Origin: Endomicrobiales bacterium
GTDB taxonomy: Bacteria; Elusimicrobiota; Endomicrobiia; Endomicrobiales; JAFGGC01
Assembly: GCA_016930715.1 (NCBI GenBank)
Contig: JAFGGC010000011.1
Location: 1-64,000 of the forward strand
Length of the DNA: 64,000 bases
Direction: 5' to 3'
Made by a program: the position numbers and the translations under genes. How positions within the stretch are numbered: position 1 is the first letter of the stretch; the number at the start of each line of letters is the position of its first letter. This document shows, in pieces, positions 17,801-27,878 of this stretch. The notes under the pieces are model-generated. The model saw only the letters and a program-made list of their open reading frames with translations. It searched no databases and had not been told where the DNA came from.

Positions 17801-19753
17801 TTATTGGTTACTTAGGGAAGAAGCCCAAAGATCGGCGTAGCGTTCGCCCGCACCGAATCCAGACGCGCGTGAAAGGCGGGCTAACGCATTGAAAATCCCT
17901 GAATACATCCCGGCCTGCGAACTGTTTTTGACGAGTTTTTCAAGAGGGAGATTCTGATCCTGGCTTTTTTTGACGGCAATTCTCCAGTTTTCAAGGGCGC
18001 CTTGAAGGTCCTGCGCGCGCAGGTCCGATATTGTCCTGAAAAAAGCAGTGGATATATCCTCCGGCGCTATGGATTCCAGCCTTTTTGCCTCCCTTTTTAA
18101 CCTTGAAAATTGGCCGCTCCAGGCATATATGTGGGCAAGGTTCAGGTGGGACGCGTAGTCGTTCGTTATGTCGTACACGAAAATCGAGTAGCCGATTTTT
18201 CTCACGGGTTTTGCATTTTCAAGCCATTCGAACATCCGGCGGCCTGTAGCGCCCAGATATACCCCGACAAGGTTCGTAGCGCTCACGGCGAGAATCTCCT
18301 TTTTCGGGCTATCGCTTAGCAGGTGGTTTTTGTCGCCCCATATGCCGAAAGAGAAGAGGTCCTGGAATTCAAAACCTGCGTATTCGGGGTAACACGCCCC
18401 GTAATACGAAAGAATGACTTCAGGATTTCCCTCTTTCCTGACGTATTTCGAAAGGCCTTTTAGATCCTGCCCCCAGTCTATGTTGGAATCCGAAAGAAGC
18501 CTGTAGCCGTTATCCGGCCCTCCGGCGAGTTTGTTAAAGTAAGCCGTGTAATGCGGATGTATGCTCAAAGATGAGAACGCGAACCACAACAGAAATCCCG
18601 CGACGACTATATTGAACCTGCGCACGTCGGCGGCGGCGGCTATCATGAAGAAATAGACCGGAAGCACGTACCTTACGCCGATCTGTTTAGGCGAAAGGCT
18701 CGATATCAAGAGCAGTATAGCCGCCGGCAGGATGAAAAAAAGCAGTTTGCCTTTTTCGGCGGTTTTTGTCTTGTTTGAGAATAACTTCACCGCTGGATAG
18801 GCAGCCATCAGAAGCAGCGGCAGCGGGGTCTTGAAGAGCAGCGCGTAAAGATAATATGAGGCAAAGCCGTCGCCGGAATGTTCTCCCATAAGGAAAGTCT
18901 GGTGGCCGGACCCGGTCAGGGCCAGCATGTTTTTAACGGCTGAAATGAAATATTGGACGTGGATTACCCTGTAAAAAGCGGCTATGACAATGGCCGAGGA
19001 GAGAACGAACAGGCCTAGCCCCCTGAAAGCTGACGGATATTCCTTTCTGGCCGTGAAGATCGGTGTCATTATAAGAATCGTTGGATATATGATTAAACCC
19101 GTGAGCTTGGAAAGGACCGCTAAAGCGGCCAAAACGCCTGAAATGACCGCGAATTTAGGCGCCTTTGATTCAAGGAAGCGCCAAAAAAAACAAAATGTGA
19201 AAAAATAGAACCCCGCAAGGTATATATCTTCGGTGACAAGCCCGGCGTTCGACAGTATGACGGGTAAAAACGAGTAGAAGATAAGCGCCGTCATCCCCCC
19301 GAAAGCGCCCCAAAGGGCGCCGCAGCAGAGGTACATTCCCAGCGCGAAAATGCCGGAGGCCAGGGCCGGCATTATTTTCGAAGCCCTAAGCATCGAGTCG
19401 CACGGGACCTTATTCCTGAAAAGAAAATCCAGCGATATGGTCCAGCGGGATTTGAACCTCTCGTTAAGCTCCTTTTTCGTCAGGTTCTTTTTCTGCCAGC
19501 CTGAAAGGTCCCTCCATTTTTCCGTGTTCACGTCTGGCGGGTTCAAGTCGACAAAAACAAGAGGAAACGCGCTGAAAAACGCCGCGAAAGGAGTCTTGTC
19601 CACGCCCATGCGGTAGTCGCCCGTGCTCCAGAGCGAATAGCCGTAGGCCATGTAGAAGGCCTCGTCGTAAACCGGAGATTTATCTTTCTGGGAAAGAAGG
19701 ATTATCGAAAAATGGGTTAGAATAAGCGCGAGTACCGCGAGCTTCCTTGGCAT
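17801..19753 (-). CDS. Membrane glycosyltransferase, ArnT/PMT-like (GT-C)
   Basis: This 650-aa protein has a short N-terminal TM segment followed by a luminal loop with the GT-C acidic motif (SPVYDEAFYMAYGYSLW), then about ten TM segments and a soluble C-terminal region. The C-terminal part (DYASHLNLAHIYAWSGQF) looks TPR-like. GT-C enzymes transfer sugars from polyprenyl-phosphate carriers to lipid, glycan or protein acceptors outside the inner membrane. Donor and acceptor are unknown. It starts 4 nt after the MEMO-family gene. Confidence 0.82.
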   Translation of the reverse strand: MPRKLAVLALILTHFSIILLSQKDKSPVYDEAFYMAYGYSLWSTGDYRMGVDKTPFAAFFSAFPLVFVDLNPPDVNTEKWRDLSGWQKKNLTKKELNERFKSRWTISLDFLFRNKVPCDSMLRASKIMPALASGIFALGMYLCCGALWGAFGGMTALIFYSFLPVILSNAGLVTEDIYLAGFYFFTFCFFWRFLESKAPKFAVISGVLAALAVLSKLTGLIIYPTILIMTPIFTARKEYPSAFRGLGLFVLSSAIVIAAFYRVIHVQYFISAVKNMLALTGSGHQTFLMGEHSGDGFASYYLYALLFKTPLPLLLMAAYPAVKLFSNKTKTAEKGKLLFFILPAAILLLISSLSPKQIGVRYVLPVYFFMIAAAADVRRFNIVVAGFLLWFAFSSLSIHPHYTAYFNKLAGGPDNGYRLLSDSNIDWGQDLKGLSKYVRKEGNPEVILSYYGACYPEYAGFEFQDLFSFGIWGDKNHLLSDSPKKEILAVSATNLVGVYLGATGRRMFEWLENAKPVRKIGYSIFVYDITNDYASHLNLAHIYAWSGQFSRLKREAKRLESIAPEDISTAFFRTISDLRAQDLQGALENWRIAVKKSQDQNLPLEKLVKNSSQAGMYSGIFNALARLSRASGFGAGERYADLWASSLSNQ

Positions 19754-19757
19754 GGTT

Positions 19758-20546
19758 TTATGAAATAAGTATTCCGGCGTACCCGACTACTTCTTCGTTG
19801 TCGCCGGTAACGGCGCCTGAATTCGTGTACCTTATGAGTTCGGCTTTTTTGGCCCCGAGCATTTTAGAGGCGATGATGGCGGCGGCAACCGGACCCGCGC
19901 CGCACATCGATATGCTCATGCTGTCGACAGTTTCCAGAAGCCCTTCGGGATCCAGGTTCAGGACCTTTTCTATGGCGAGCATGTCGAGCGTTTTCGCGGT
20001 TTCCGCCGAAACGTAGTGGCTCATATCGCTGGAGGCGACAATGAGGGCGCCTTTCACGTTCGACAATGCCTGATATATGGCATTGCCAAGGTCGGAAAGC
20101 ACCTGGGGCCTGTAATCTCCCAGAGCTATAGGGACTATCCTCGCGGAGGGATTGTTCATTTTAACGAAAGGAAGCTGTACTTCTATGGAGTGTTCCTGCG
20201 CGTGAGAAGAGGCGTCCCTTTTGGCGAATTTTGAATTATGGATTATGGCGTCGGTGACGGTTTTATCGACTTCAAGGTTTCCGAGGGGTGTTTCCCACTC
20301 GCCTTCAGGGTACAGGCCGACTGGCGAGCCCGTTCCCCTGTGGTTCGGCCCTATCAAGACGAAAGTCGAAGCGGGTTTCAGCAGCGAGAACACCTCGCCT
20401 GCGGTTTTTCCCGAATACACCCAGCCGGCGTGCGGGCAAACGGCCGCCAGCGCGTTCCGTTTCTTGGCGTTAACGTTGACGTAGGATTCGATATCCCTAC
20501 GCTGAAGAGGATACCAGGTGCCTGCGCATATGCTCTTGCGTATCAT
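19758..20546 (-). CDS. MEMO-family protein (AmmeMemoRadiSam system protein B)
   Basis: This 262-aa protein shows the MEMO1/LigB-like pattern: AGTWYP at the start, PHAGWVYSGKTAGEVF, LIGPNHRGTGSPVGLYPEGEWETPLG, HSIEVQLPF and SSDMSHY. The family often occurs with AMMECR1 and a radical SAM protein, but neither lies next to it here (a PflX-like radical SAM gene is 5 kb away). The biochemical role in bacteria is unclear. A good promoter ends right at the start codon, with no Shine-Dalgarno, suggesting a leaderless mRNA. Confidence 0.88.
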   Translation of the reverse strand: MIRKSICAGTWYPLQRRDIESYVNVNAKKRNALAAVCPHAGWVYSGKTAGEVFSLLKPASTFVLIGPNHRGTGSPVGLYPEGEWETPLGNLEVDKTVTDAIIHNSKFAKRDASSHAQEHSIEVQLPFVKMNNPSARIVPIALGDYRPQVLSDLGNAIYQALSNVKGALIVASSDMSHYVSAETAKTLDMLAIEKVLNLDPEGLLETVDSMSISMCGAGPVAAAIIASKMLGAKKAELIRYTNSGAVTGDNEEVVGYAGILIS

Positions 20547-20552
20547 TTTTTA

Positions 20553-20581
20553 ATACTATAATAAAATTAATCCTATGTCAA
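20553..20581 (-). promoter_or_regulatory. Promoter for MEMO-family gene, probably leaderless
   Basis: On the minus strand TTGACA (20581-20576), a 17-nt spacer and TAGTAT (20558-20553) precede the ATG at 20546 by 6 nt. The predicted start of transcription would coincide with the start codon. Confidence 0.6.
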
Positions 20582-20647
20582 AAATGCTTCGGCGAGCCAT
20601 CCCATATTTGACAGGCGCTGGCGAATGCATTGTTTAGTTATGGGACA

Positions 20648-23062
20648 TTAATTGATCTTGAAAATGCCGATCGCCTTGATAAGGTTCTTCGCGGACTCGG
20701 AAAGGTTTGACGCGGAAGTGGCAAGTTCCTCCATGCTTGTGCTTTGTTCGGCAGATGAAGAGGCAGATTCCTCGGCGGACGCTGCCGTTTCCTGGGCGGA
20801 AGCGGCTATGTGCTCTATCTGGGAAGAAATGTCTTCCACCTGGTTAGCGATATCAATGAATTTGTTGCTTGATTGAGCGGTGATCTTAATTCCTTCTTCT
20901 ATCCTCTCGTTGGTTTCCTTGAAGACCGTTAATGCCTCCTTGATTCTTTCCTGGACGCTCAATATCACGCCGGATATTTCCTGGGCGGAATTGGCGGAAT
21001 CGGACGCGAGCTTGCGGACTTCATCCGCTACCACCGCGAACCCCCGGCCGGCATCACCCGCTCTCGCGGCTTCTATCGTTGCGTTCAACGAGAGGAGGTT
21101 TGTCTGATCCGTTATCTTTGTTATGACGTTAACGAATGCGTTGACTTTTTCCGAACTTTTCGCGAGTTCCTTCATCGTCGTAAACGATTTTTGCTCCGTT
21201 TCTTTTATGAGACGGATTTTGTCGACGAGCTGCAGCATGAATTCCTTGCCGGACTGGCTGTCGGATTTCGTGCTCATGGAAACGGTCAAGGCGCTCTGGG
21301 AACTTTTCGCGACCGAAGAAGTCGACATTGATATCTGGTTGGACGTGTCGGAGAGCTGGTTGACCGTCTGGCTGGACTGCTTTGAAAGCTGCGCCAGAAG
21401 AGTTGAGAGATGCGCCAGGGTATCGCCTTCTTCTTTGACCTTCTGAACGAGAGCTTTAAGGTTTTTAACCATCTCGTTAAATGCTATCGAGAGGTCGTCT
21501 TTATCGGATCTGATTTTCACGGTTTCTTTCAGGTTGCCGTTTGACACCCACTTAACGACTTCCGTTATCTCAAGCTGGGAAGAGATCATTACGTTCACGG
21601 CCTTTCCCAGCTGGTCGAAAAGTATGTTGCTGGTGTTCTCGTTCGCCTTGACGTTAAGGTTTCCGCGGCTGACGTCATTCAACACGGAAAGCAGGTCATT
21701 CGTGCTCTTGTTGAGTTCGACTATCATTTTGTTGAAGGATTTTGAAAGGGTGTCCATTTCCGACCTCACGGTAACGTTGACGGTGAGGTCGCCCGAAGCG
21801 ACTTTCTCGGCGGTTTGCGACAGATGGTTGAGGTTCTGAAGCAACGTATCGGAGGAAGCCGTGAGCTTCCCTATTTCGTCCTTGCTGTCCGTGCTGAGCC
21901 TTTTAGTGAGGTCGGCCCTTCCCTCGGCTATGTCGGTTATGAGCTGACTGATGCGTTTTATGGGTTTTGCCACTTCTCCGGCTGTCAGCCATACAAGCAC
22001 TAAAAAGAAAAGCACGCCGCCCGCGGCTATGGCCGCGGTAAGAATCAGCACTCTCCTGACTTCTTGATAAACGTCACTCTCGGGTATGCCGAGCAGAACG
22101 GACACCCCCGAACCTGAATCCCTCGTCCTCCCTGTAAGCCCGCGCTTTTCGGTCAGGATAGGTTTTTCAACGGCGAACTGCTTGACGTTGTCTATGTTAA
22201 GGAGCTCGATGCCCTTAGAGAAGTCATCCGTCCGGAGCCATTTCTCGGCCCTGCCGTCAACGGCAAGGCTCCCGGATATCCTGTCGGGGTCCGAATGGGC
22301 AAGGACTTGCTTGGAATCCGTGTCTATGAGGGCGGCTCTGGCGTTCTTGTAGTTGTTGTTCTGCATTATAACCTGAAGGTTCTTGATCCTTAGCTGTATC
22401 TCGGACCAGTCAAGGTAGGCAAGGAGCTTTCCGTTCAAACCGCCTGAAAAATCGTGGCTGAAGAAAGCGTACATGAACGTTTTGGTGTAAGGTTCCCCCA
22501 TTTCGGCAAGAAGGCCGCTTTCCGCGAGCAGAACGGAGTACCTTTGGCTGTCGTCAAGAAGCGTTGCCTCCGGCGCGACTTTTCCTATGAGTTCCTGGCC
22601 GTCCGTGTACTTTCCGGTTGCCTGCAATACCCTTCCCTGCAGGTCAGTCAGGGCGATCAGAAGGAATTCAGGCGACGAGGAGAGCATTTCCTGGAAGCGC
22701 TCTGGAAGCTGGGAGGTCGTGTTGTATTCTATAGAAAGCCCGTAGACGTCGTCCTTCGTCCATTCGTAGAACTTCTTCTCCTGCGACGTTATGAAGGTAT
22801 TTATGGACGCCGCGCCGTTGTCCGCCACCATTGTCGCTATGCGTTCGCTGTTGCGCACCGAAAAAATGCCCGTCATCCGGTATGTTACGCAGATTATCAG
22901 GAGCATCGGTATCAGGGCGGGAAGGAGCGATATTATTACGTTCGTCTGTAGTTTTTTCGTCCTGATCCTGAAGAAACGCCCGATGAGCGCGGTCACGAAA
23001 TTATGACGCAATAAGCCGAATAACGCGGCAAAGATTTTCTTGGACGCCTTTAAGAATCCCAT
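20648..23062 (-). CDS. Methyl-accepting chemotaxis protein
   Basis: I prefer the ATG at 23062 (MGFLKASKK) to the GTG at 23089. The ~804-aa protein has one TM segment near residues 45-65, a ~270-residue periplasmic Cache-like sensor, a second TM segment ([21 protein letters not shown]), a HAMP domain ([26 protein letters not shown]), two more HAMP-like units, and the signalling hairpin tip [23 protein letters not shown]. It senses a periplasmic ligand and controls CheA. No che genes are in the window. It follows a solute-binding-protein gene by 40 nt, so that protein may present its ligand. Confidence 0.92.
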   Translation of the reverse strand: MGFLKASKKIFAALFGLLRHNFVTALIGRFFRIRTKKLQTNVIISLLPALIPMLLIICVTYRMTGIFSVRNSERIATMVADNGAASINTFITSQEKKFYEWTKDDVYGLSIEYNTTSQLPERFQEMLSSSPEFLLIALTDLQGRVLQATGKYTDGQELIGKVAPEATLLDDSQRYSVLLAESGLLAEMGEPYTKTFMYAFFSHDFSGGLNGKLLAYLDWSEIQLRIKNLQVIMQNNNYKNARAALIDTDSKQVLAHSDPDRISGSLAVDGRAEKWLRTDDFSKGIELLNIDNVKQFAVEKPILTEKRGLTGRTRDSGSGVSVLLGIPESDVYQEVRRVLILTAAIAAGGVLFFLVLVWLTAGEVAKPIKRISQLITDIAEGRADLTKRLSTDSKDEIGKLTASSDTLLQNLNHLSQTAEKVASGDLTVNVTVRSEMDTLSKSFNKMIVELNKSTNDLLSVLNDVSRGNLNVKANENTSNILFDQLGKAVNVMISSQLEITEVVKWVSNGNLKETVKIRSDKDDLSIAFNEMVKNLKALVQKVKEEGDTLAHLSTLLAQLSKQSSQTVNQLSDTSNQISMSTSSVAKSSQSALTVSMSTKSDSQSGKEFMLQLVDKIRLIKETEQKSFTTMKELAKSSEKVNAFVNVITKITDQTNLLSLNATIEAARAGDAGRGFAVVADEVRKLASDSANSAQEISGVILSVQERIKEALTVFKETNERIEEGIKITAQSSNKFIDIANQVEDISSQIEHIAASAQETAASAEESASSSAEQSTSMEELATSASNLSESAKNLIKAIGIFKIN

Positions 23063-23102
23063 TTTTCTTTTAGTTCCAGAAAACGACACTCAATCCGACG
23101 CT

Positions 23103-24371
23103 TCATTCGCCGGGCAGTTTTTCAAGAGACGAAGGCATGTTAACTGCGGAACGCGCCGCTATCCATTCATTTTTCGTCCTGAATACCCTTTCTCCCGGCA
23201 TTGTGTTGATGACTTCGAAGTAATCAAGTTTATACTTGTCCTTGACGACTTCCGATTCCGGTTTGCAGCGGACCGCGTAGACAGTCTGAATGGACGAATG
23301 ATCCCACGGTCGCCAGTATTGCTCATCCTTGTTGTACTGGTACTTGTGCCCCTCAAGCGCTTTTATGACCTTTGCGCTGTCGAAGGAACCTGCCCTTTCG
23401 ACCGCCGCCTTGTATTCATGCAGGATATTCCAGCAGTAATTGGCCGAACTTCCGGGGTAGGACCCGTACTTGGCGGCATACTTTTCCACGAAGGCCTTCC
23501 CCTTGGGATAGTTGTACTTGTACGGTATGTTCCAGAACCAGTCCAGCGCGCCTAATACGCCGGACATCACCCTCGGTCCGCCGCCCTTTGCCATGGCAAG
23601 AGTCAGGTTCGGTACCACTATATGAGTTTTGTCCTTAAGGCCCTGGGCCGTTGCCTCGCGTATGGCCATCACCATGTCCTCGCCGAATTCCACCAGGACC
23701 AGGACGTCGGGTTTTACCATCTTCGCGAACGAAATCACTTTTCTGAAGTCTTCTTCGGTAGCGCCGGGGAATTTCGTCAGGACGCCCTTGTGGAGCTCCT
23801 TGTCCTGCGTTCCGGTGAACTTCCGGAACGAGGACTCCGTCGTGTGCCCCCAGGTGTAATCGGCGGTTATGTACATGTAACGCTTCCCGGTGAAATTCTT
23901 TCGCATGTAGCTGGAAAGGACCTTCGCGGCCGCCCAGGAGTTGTAGCATTCCCTGAACGTGTGCCTGTGGCCCTTTTCGTCGGTAGTCTCGGTTGAATAT
24001 GTCAACGTTCCGAAGAATAGAATCCCGTGCTTCTGGCATACTTCTCCCGCCGCCACCGCCACTGAACTCGCGGACCCGCCGAATATCATTTTCACGCCTT
24101 CGGCTATGAGTTCTTCGCAGTTTTTCTTCGACTGGTCACCTTTAGACTGGGAATCGCGCTTTACTATCTCTATCTTCCTGCCGAGGATGCCGCCGCCGGC
24201 GTTTATTTCTTCAACGGCCAGTTCCGTGCCGTTCTTCTGGTCTATCCCCTGCTGATAGTATGGCCCTGTCTCGGGGTAATTGAAACCGATCTTGACGGTA
24301 TCTGCCGCGAAAACATTTCCGCACGTCATAACAAGAACAATTAACAAACTCAAGGTTTTAACGAACATCAT
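23103..24371 (-). CDS. Leu/Ile/Val-type periplasmic binding protein, no permease nearby
   Basis: This 422-aa protein has a signal peptide (LLIVLVMTCGNVFAAD) followed by a Peripla_BP_6-type pattern: KIGFNYPETGPYYQQGIDQKNGTELAVEEINAGGGILGRKIEIVKRDSQS. It is related to amino-acid, amide or urea binding proteins. No ABC permease or ATPase lies near; instead the next gene is a chemoreceptor and the previous one a porin. It may therefore serve chemotaxis or feed a distant transporter. The ligand is unknown. Confidence 0.9.
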   Translation of the reverse strand: MMFVKTLSLLIVLVMTCGNVFAADTVKIGFNYPETGPYYQQGIDQKNGTELAVEEINAGGGILGRKIEIVKRDSQSKGDQSKKNCEELIAEGVKMIFGGSASSVAVAAGEVCQKHGILFFGTLTYSTETTDEKGHRHTFRECYNSWAAAKVLSSYMRKNFTGKRYMYITADYTWGHTTESSFRKFTGTQDKELHKGVLTKFPGATEEDFRKVISFAKMVKPDVLVLVEFGEDMVMAIREATAQGLKDKTHIVVPNLTLAMAKGGGPRVMSGVLGALDWFWNIPYKYNYPKGKAFVEKYAAKYGSYPGSSANYCWNILHEYKAAVERAGSFDSAKVIKALEGHKYQYNKDEQYWRPWDHSSIQTVYAVRCKPESEVVKDKYKLDYFEVINTMPGERVFRTKNEWIAARSAVNMPSSLEKLPGE

Positions 24372-24388
24372 AACCCTCCCTTGCCGGC

Positions 24389-25552
24389 TTAGAATTTATA
24401 CTTGGCGGCGAAATGGCCGCGAGCGGCCTTGCCGTCGTCCATTCCGACATATTTCGTGGTCCACGAGGATACCTCGGCAGCAAGCATAAGCGCTTTAGTC
24501 ACGTCCCATATTATGTTGGCGAATATGACGGAGTTGCCGGATTTGTTTCCGGCATTCAGGCAGTCCTCGTCAACCGATTCGGAGGTGAAGCCGATGTTGC
24601 AGGTGGATCTGCCCATCGGCCCTATCGACACGCACGCCCACGCCCCCGAAGTCTTTATTTCCTTCAGGAGGTTGGCGTTCACGCCCTGGCCTATCCCTCC
24701 CAAGTAATCGTCCATGTTTTCACCGGAGAACGCCTCGCCTTTCAGCGCGAGCTTCGGGGCAAGAGGTATCGTAAGGTCGACGTTCAGCGAGCTTGATTTG
24801 AAGGAAAGATTTGTCCCGTCCGCCGAAGTGTCGTACTCTTCCGAGCCGGCGTGGCCTGAAACGCCGAGAGTGGTATTTTTGTCAGTCAGGATCTTCCCAG
24901 AGACTGCGACGCGGCCCTGAAGGGTCGGCTGGCCCGAATCGACTCCAGTGTCTCCCGAAGCGAAAGCATTGGCCGATCCCACGGTGCGCGACGCGGCTAT
25001 CTTGATTTCCGCTGCGCCCGCCTTTTTGGTAAACCGTATCTGCGGGTGCCTGTAGCCGACGTTGCCCGCCCACCAGTAGACGTGATATATAATGGTAGCC
25101 GGGTTAAGCGGGGATATGACGTCCCAAGTCTGGCCCATCAACAGGCTTGTTCCGCAGCCGGGCCAATCGATCTGGACGTACGCGTGGCGCATTGCGAATG
25201 CGGCCTTGTTCTCGCTGCCCAGACCGGAGAAGAACTCTCCTTCGATTTTTCCGCTGGTCTTCAGGTTGCCTGACTCGGCTTCGCTGAAATCGAGACCGAA
25301 CCTGGTCTCGTTGGCGGTCATTATGAATTCGTTGTCGTTTTCGTTGATCCCTTCTGATTGGACCCATTTAAGGTAATTGGCGTAGCCCGTCATGGAGTCG
25401 TTGTAGGCGGTATCAAGCTTGATGTATCCGTATAGTTTGGCGTTGACATTCGAACCGACGGTGAGTTCTGCTGCCGTTGACGCTGATGCGAGGTAGATGA
25501 CGAGTGCCGCGAAAATCGCTATAAAACACATTTGACCGGAAAATCTTTTCAT
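24389..25552 (-). CDS. Outer-membrane porin-like beta-barrel protein
   Basis: This 387-aa protein has a signal peptide (IFAALVIYLASASTAAE), then sequence with alternating beta-strand character: GYIKLDTAYND near the N-terminus, ETRFGLDFSEAESG, and AYVQIDWPGCGTSLLMGQTWD, a pattern of general or DcaP-type porins. It ends in an aromatic residue (AAKYKF), the usual BAM signal of barrels. AAAGGAG lies 5 nt before the ATG and a strong promoter lies 114-142 nt upstream. It leads the porin-binding protein-chemoreceptor cluster and probably admits the same solute. Confidence 0.85.
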   Translation of the reverse strand: MKRFSGQMCFIAIFAALVIYLASASTAAELTVGSNVNAKLYGYIKLDTAYNDSMTGYANYLKWVQSEGINENDNEFIMTANETRFGLDFSEAESGNLKTSGKIEGEFFSGLGSENKAAFAMRHAYVQIDWPGCGTSLLMGQTWDVISPLNPATIIYHVYWWAGNVGYRHPQIRFTKKAGAAEIKIAASRTVGSANAFASGDTGVDSGQPTLQGRVAVSGKILTDKNTTLGVSGHAGSEEYDTSADGTNLSFKSSSLNVDLTIPLAPKLALKGEAFSGENMDDYLGGIGQGVNANLLKEIKTSGAWACVSIGPMGRSTCNIGFTSESVDEDCLNAGNKSGNSVIFANIIWDVTKALMLAAEVSSWTTKYVGMDDGKAARGHFAAKYKF

Positions 25553-25665
25553 TTATAGCTCCTTTCTGTATAGTAAGAACTCTAGTACTCTACACCTCCC
25601 TGCGGACACTCCTCCATCCGTCAATAAAATTCAACGGCCTTCCATTACTTGCTGAATACAGTTAA

Positions 25666-25694
25666 ATAGTATCATTTATTATTAATCATTTCAA
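25666..25694 (-). promoter_or_regulatory. Strong promoter for the porin cluster
   Basis: TTGAAA (25694-25689) and TACTAT (25671-25666) are separated by 17 nt on the minus strand. This leaves a ~105-nt leader before the porin start at 25552. I saw no clear structured regulator in the leader. Confidence 0.7.
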
Positions 25695-25710
25695 GCTTTT
25701 ATGACAAACC

Positions 25711-26583
25711 CTAGAGCTCCTGTATCCATCCTTTTTCAAGGCCGAGTTCCTGCGCCTTTTTTACTACTGGATTGTATTCGCCGCTTGAAACACACCTTGA
25801 AAGCTCGCGGAACTCATAGGCCCTGTGAGCCGGGTGGTACTGAGCCATTAGACTCAAATATACGTCTTTTGAAAGCTCTCCCGATATGAATTCCAGGACC
25901 TCCTCCGAGCCGGGAATGTCTTCCGGCAGTACGAGGTGCCGTATCATAAGGCCTTTTTTGGCTATCCCGTCCGGCCCAATTATAAGACTGCCGGCTTGCC
26001 TGAACATCTCTTTCAGGGCTTTCTTGTTGATGTCCCAGTAATTTTGGGCCCCCGAATAACGCAGCGCGCTTTCGTCTTTGGAGTATTTGGCGTCAGGCAT
26101 GTAAATGTCGACTATTCCATTGAGAAATTTAAGCGTTTCTACGTCCTCGTAACCTCCGCAGTTGTAAACTATCGGTATTTGCAGTCCTTTCCGTTTTGCG
26201 ATGTAGAAGGCGTCAGCTATGTGGGCCGCCACGTGGCTTGGTGTGACCAGGTTTATGTTGTGCGCGCCCTGTTCCTGGAGTGACAACATCATACCGGCGA
26301 GCTTTTCAACGTTCACCCTGGTCCCGTTGCCCAGCTGGCTTATGGGGTAGTTCTGGCAGAACACGCAGGACAGCGTGCAGTTGGCAAAAAAAATCGTCCC
26401 CGACCCCCTCGTGCCGGATATGGGCGGCTCCTCGCCGTGGTGGAGGTTGCAGCTTGAGACCAGTATCTCGTCGGCCGTGCGGCACCTGCCCTTTTGGCCG
26501 TTTTTTCGCCTGGCTCCGCACTTGTGCGGGCATAGGACGCAGGGATCTATCCTGTCATACAGTTTTTTTACGGTTTCGTTCAT
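25711..26583 (-). CDS. PflX-like radical SAM protein (COG1313 type)
   Basis: This 290-aa protein has the N-terminal cysteines CVLCPHKCGARR and GRCR, then the radical SAM motif CTLSCVFCQNYPIS preceded by GTIFFANC. This arrangement matches the uncharacterised PflX group related to glycyl-radical activating enzymes. The substrate is unknown, and no glycyl-radical enzyme lies nearby. It starts 4 nt after a small exported-protein gene. It differs from the AmrS radical SAM partner of MEMO proteins, so I do not link it to the MEMO gene. Confidence 0.85.
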   Translation of the reverse strand: MNETVKKLYDRIDPCVLCPHKCGARRKNGQKGRCRTADEILVSSCNLHHGEEPPISGTRGSGTIFFANCTLSCVFCQNYPISQLGNGTRVNVEKLAGMMLSLQEQGAHNINLVTPSHVAAHIADAFYIAKRKGLQIPIVYNCGGYEDVETLKFLNGIVDIYMPDAKYSKDESALRYSGAQNYWDINKKALKEMFRQAGSLIIGPDGIAKKGLMIRHLVLPEDIPGSEEVLEFISGELSKDVYLSLMAQYHPAHRAYEFRELSRCVSSGEYNPVVKKAQELGLEKGWIQEL

Positions 26584-26587
26584 TGGG

Positions 26588-27100
26588 TTATTTACCCCGG
26601 ACCGGGCCTGAAGAAAGAGCGGAGATATATGCAGTGGAAGCGCTCAAAAGGTATGAAGTGAACATCGGGCTTGAGGTGGAAAGCCTTACGTGGTAGTCTA
26701 TGTGTTTTCTTATTTGTATGGACTTTTCATACAATACATCATAATCTACTTTATACTTGTCGCAGAGCTTTTTGTAGCGGGTGTTCTTCCGCCTGAGCTT
26801 CACGATGTCGGTCATCTCGGCGCCGCCCAGGCTTACGAGTAGGTGCATCCTTATGAGCTCGTTCCTGCCGAACCCCTTCCTCCATAACCTGTGTACGTCC
26901 TTTATGCCGGTGTCGAAATAGCTGGATATGGCTACTACATACAGGTCGGGCGGCGGTGCCTTCTTTTTTCCGCTGCGGCCTCCGCCGTCCCAGCCGGAAA
27001 AACCGATCCCGGCGCCGTACTCCGTCTGGGCCGAGGCCGACAACCAGAGCAGGGACAGGCACGCCAGTAAAACGAGGTATTCAAGCGCTTTTCTTGTCAT
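26588..27100 (-). CDS. Exported protein of unknown function
   Basis: The ~170-aa protein has a signal peptide (ALEYLVLLACLSLLWLSASAQ), a Gly-rich segment (FSGWDGGGRSGKKK), and a basic helical region (VHRLWRKGFGRNELIRMHLLVSL). The pattern 'xxRxGxGxxELI..HLL' recalls small exported helical proteins of unknown role. I take ATG 27100 rather than 27109; both overlap dtd by about 20-29 nt. It lies in an apparent dtd-this-PflX operon. Confidence 0.65.
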   Translation of the reverse strand: MTRKALEYLVLLACLSLLWLSASAQTEYGAGIGFSGWDGGGRSGKKKAPPPDLYVVAISSYFDTGIKDVHRLWRKGFGRNELIRMHLLVSLGGAEMTDIVKLRRKNTRYKKLCDKYKVDYDVLYEKSIQIRKHIDYHVRLSTSSPMFTSYLLSASTAYISALSSGPVRGK

Positions 27101-27536
27101 CGGTGTCAATTAATATGGTTACCGGGCCGTCGTTGTGTATGTTGACGAACATTTCCGCCCCGAAATCCCCTGATACGACCTTCAAACCGGAACTTTTGAG
27201 TTTCGAAAGGAAGGCATTGTAGAGCTCTATGGCCTTTTGGGGCTCCATCGCCCCGGTGAAATCGGGCCTGCGGCCTTTTGAACAGTCTCCGTAGAGGGTG
27301 AACTGCGAAATCACGAGTAATTCTCCGTGAATATCGATAAGGGACTTGTCGAACTTGCCCTCTTCGTTCGGGAACACGCGCAGGTTAATTATCTTGTCGG
27401 CGAGAAGGTAGGCGTCACCCTCGTTGTCGTCCCTGCCCACTCCGACAAGTACCACGACGCCCTTCTTTATGGGGCGCATGTCGAATTTCCTTATGACGAC
27501 CGACGCCTGGGTGACCCTCTGTATTACGGCTTTCAC
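27081..27536 (-). CDS. dtd: D-aminoacyl-tRNA deacylase
   Basis: This 151-aa protein, full length for the family, starts MKAVIQRVTQASV and carries the two signature motifs SQFTLYGD and NDGPVTILIDT (the Gly-cisPro motif that rejects L-amino acids). It hydrolyses D-aminoacyl-tRNAs, a quality-control step in translation. Confident assignment. Confidence 0.95.
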   Translation of the reverse strand: MKAVIQRVTQASVVIRKFDMRPIKKGVVVLVGVGRDDNEGDAYLLADKIINLRVFPNEEGKFDKSLIDIHGELLVISQFTLYGDCSKGRRPDFTGAMEPQKAIELYNAFLSKLKSSGLKVVSGDFGAEMFVNIHNDGPVTILIDTDDKKSA

Positions 27537-27801
27537 CTGCCAGTACTCCTAAAACTATCGATTAATGAACGGGATGTTGCTGCCAGCTAAGTATCTTCAT
27601 CTATTTCACCGGCAACTGAAGGCGAGCTGAAACGAAAGCGGTCTTGCCAAACCAAATGCGCTCGACAGGAATCGTTGAGCACCTCTGTGTTAATATCAAT
27701 CGCCCTATGCGAAATCCACCGAAGCAGTGACGGCAATCGGCGGATAGCCGCGCTTATTGCCGGCACGGTATGCGCAGGCGGAAACCCATATCAGCTTAAA
27801 A

Positions 27802-27873
27802 TGCGCCTGTCCGGACTTGAACCGGAACAACCGGCTTCGGAGGCCGGTACTCTATCCTTTGAGCTACAGGCGC
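27802..27873 (-). tRNA. tRNA-Arg (anticodon CCG)
   Basis: The minus-strand cloverleaf has acceptor stem GCGCCTG/CAGGCGC with A73, D-arm GCTCAAAGGATAGAGT, anticodon stem-loop CCGGC-CTCCGAA-GCCGG and T-arm TCCGGTTCAAGTCCGGA. Anticodon CCG reads CGG codons. The 265 bases between it and dtd (27537-27801) show no gene. Confidence 0.95.
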
Positions 27874-27878
27874 AAAAC

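Noticed and set aside
25711-26583. Radical SAM partner of the MEMO protein (AmmeMemoRadiSam set)
   Set aside because: The cysteine pattern matches PflX-type proteins, it is 5 kb away in another operon, and no AMMECR1 gene is present.
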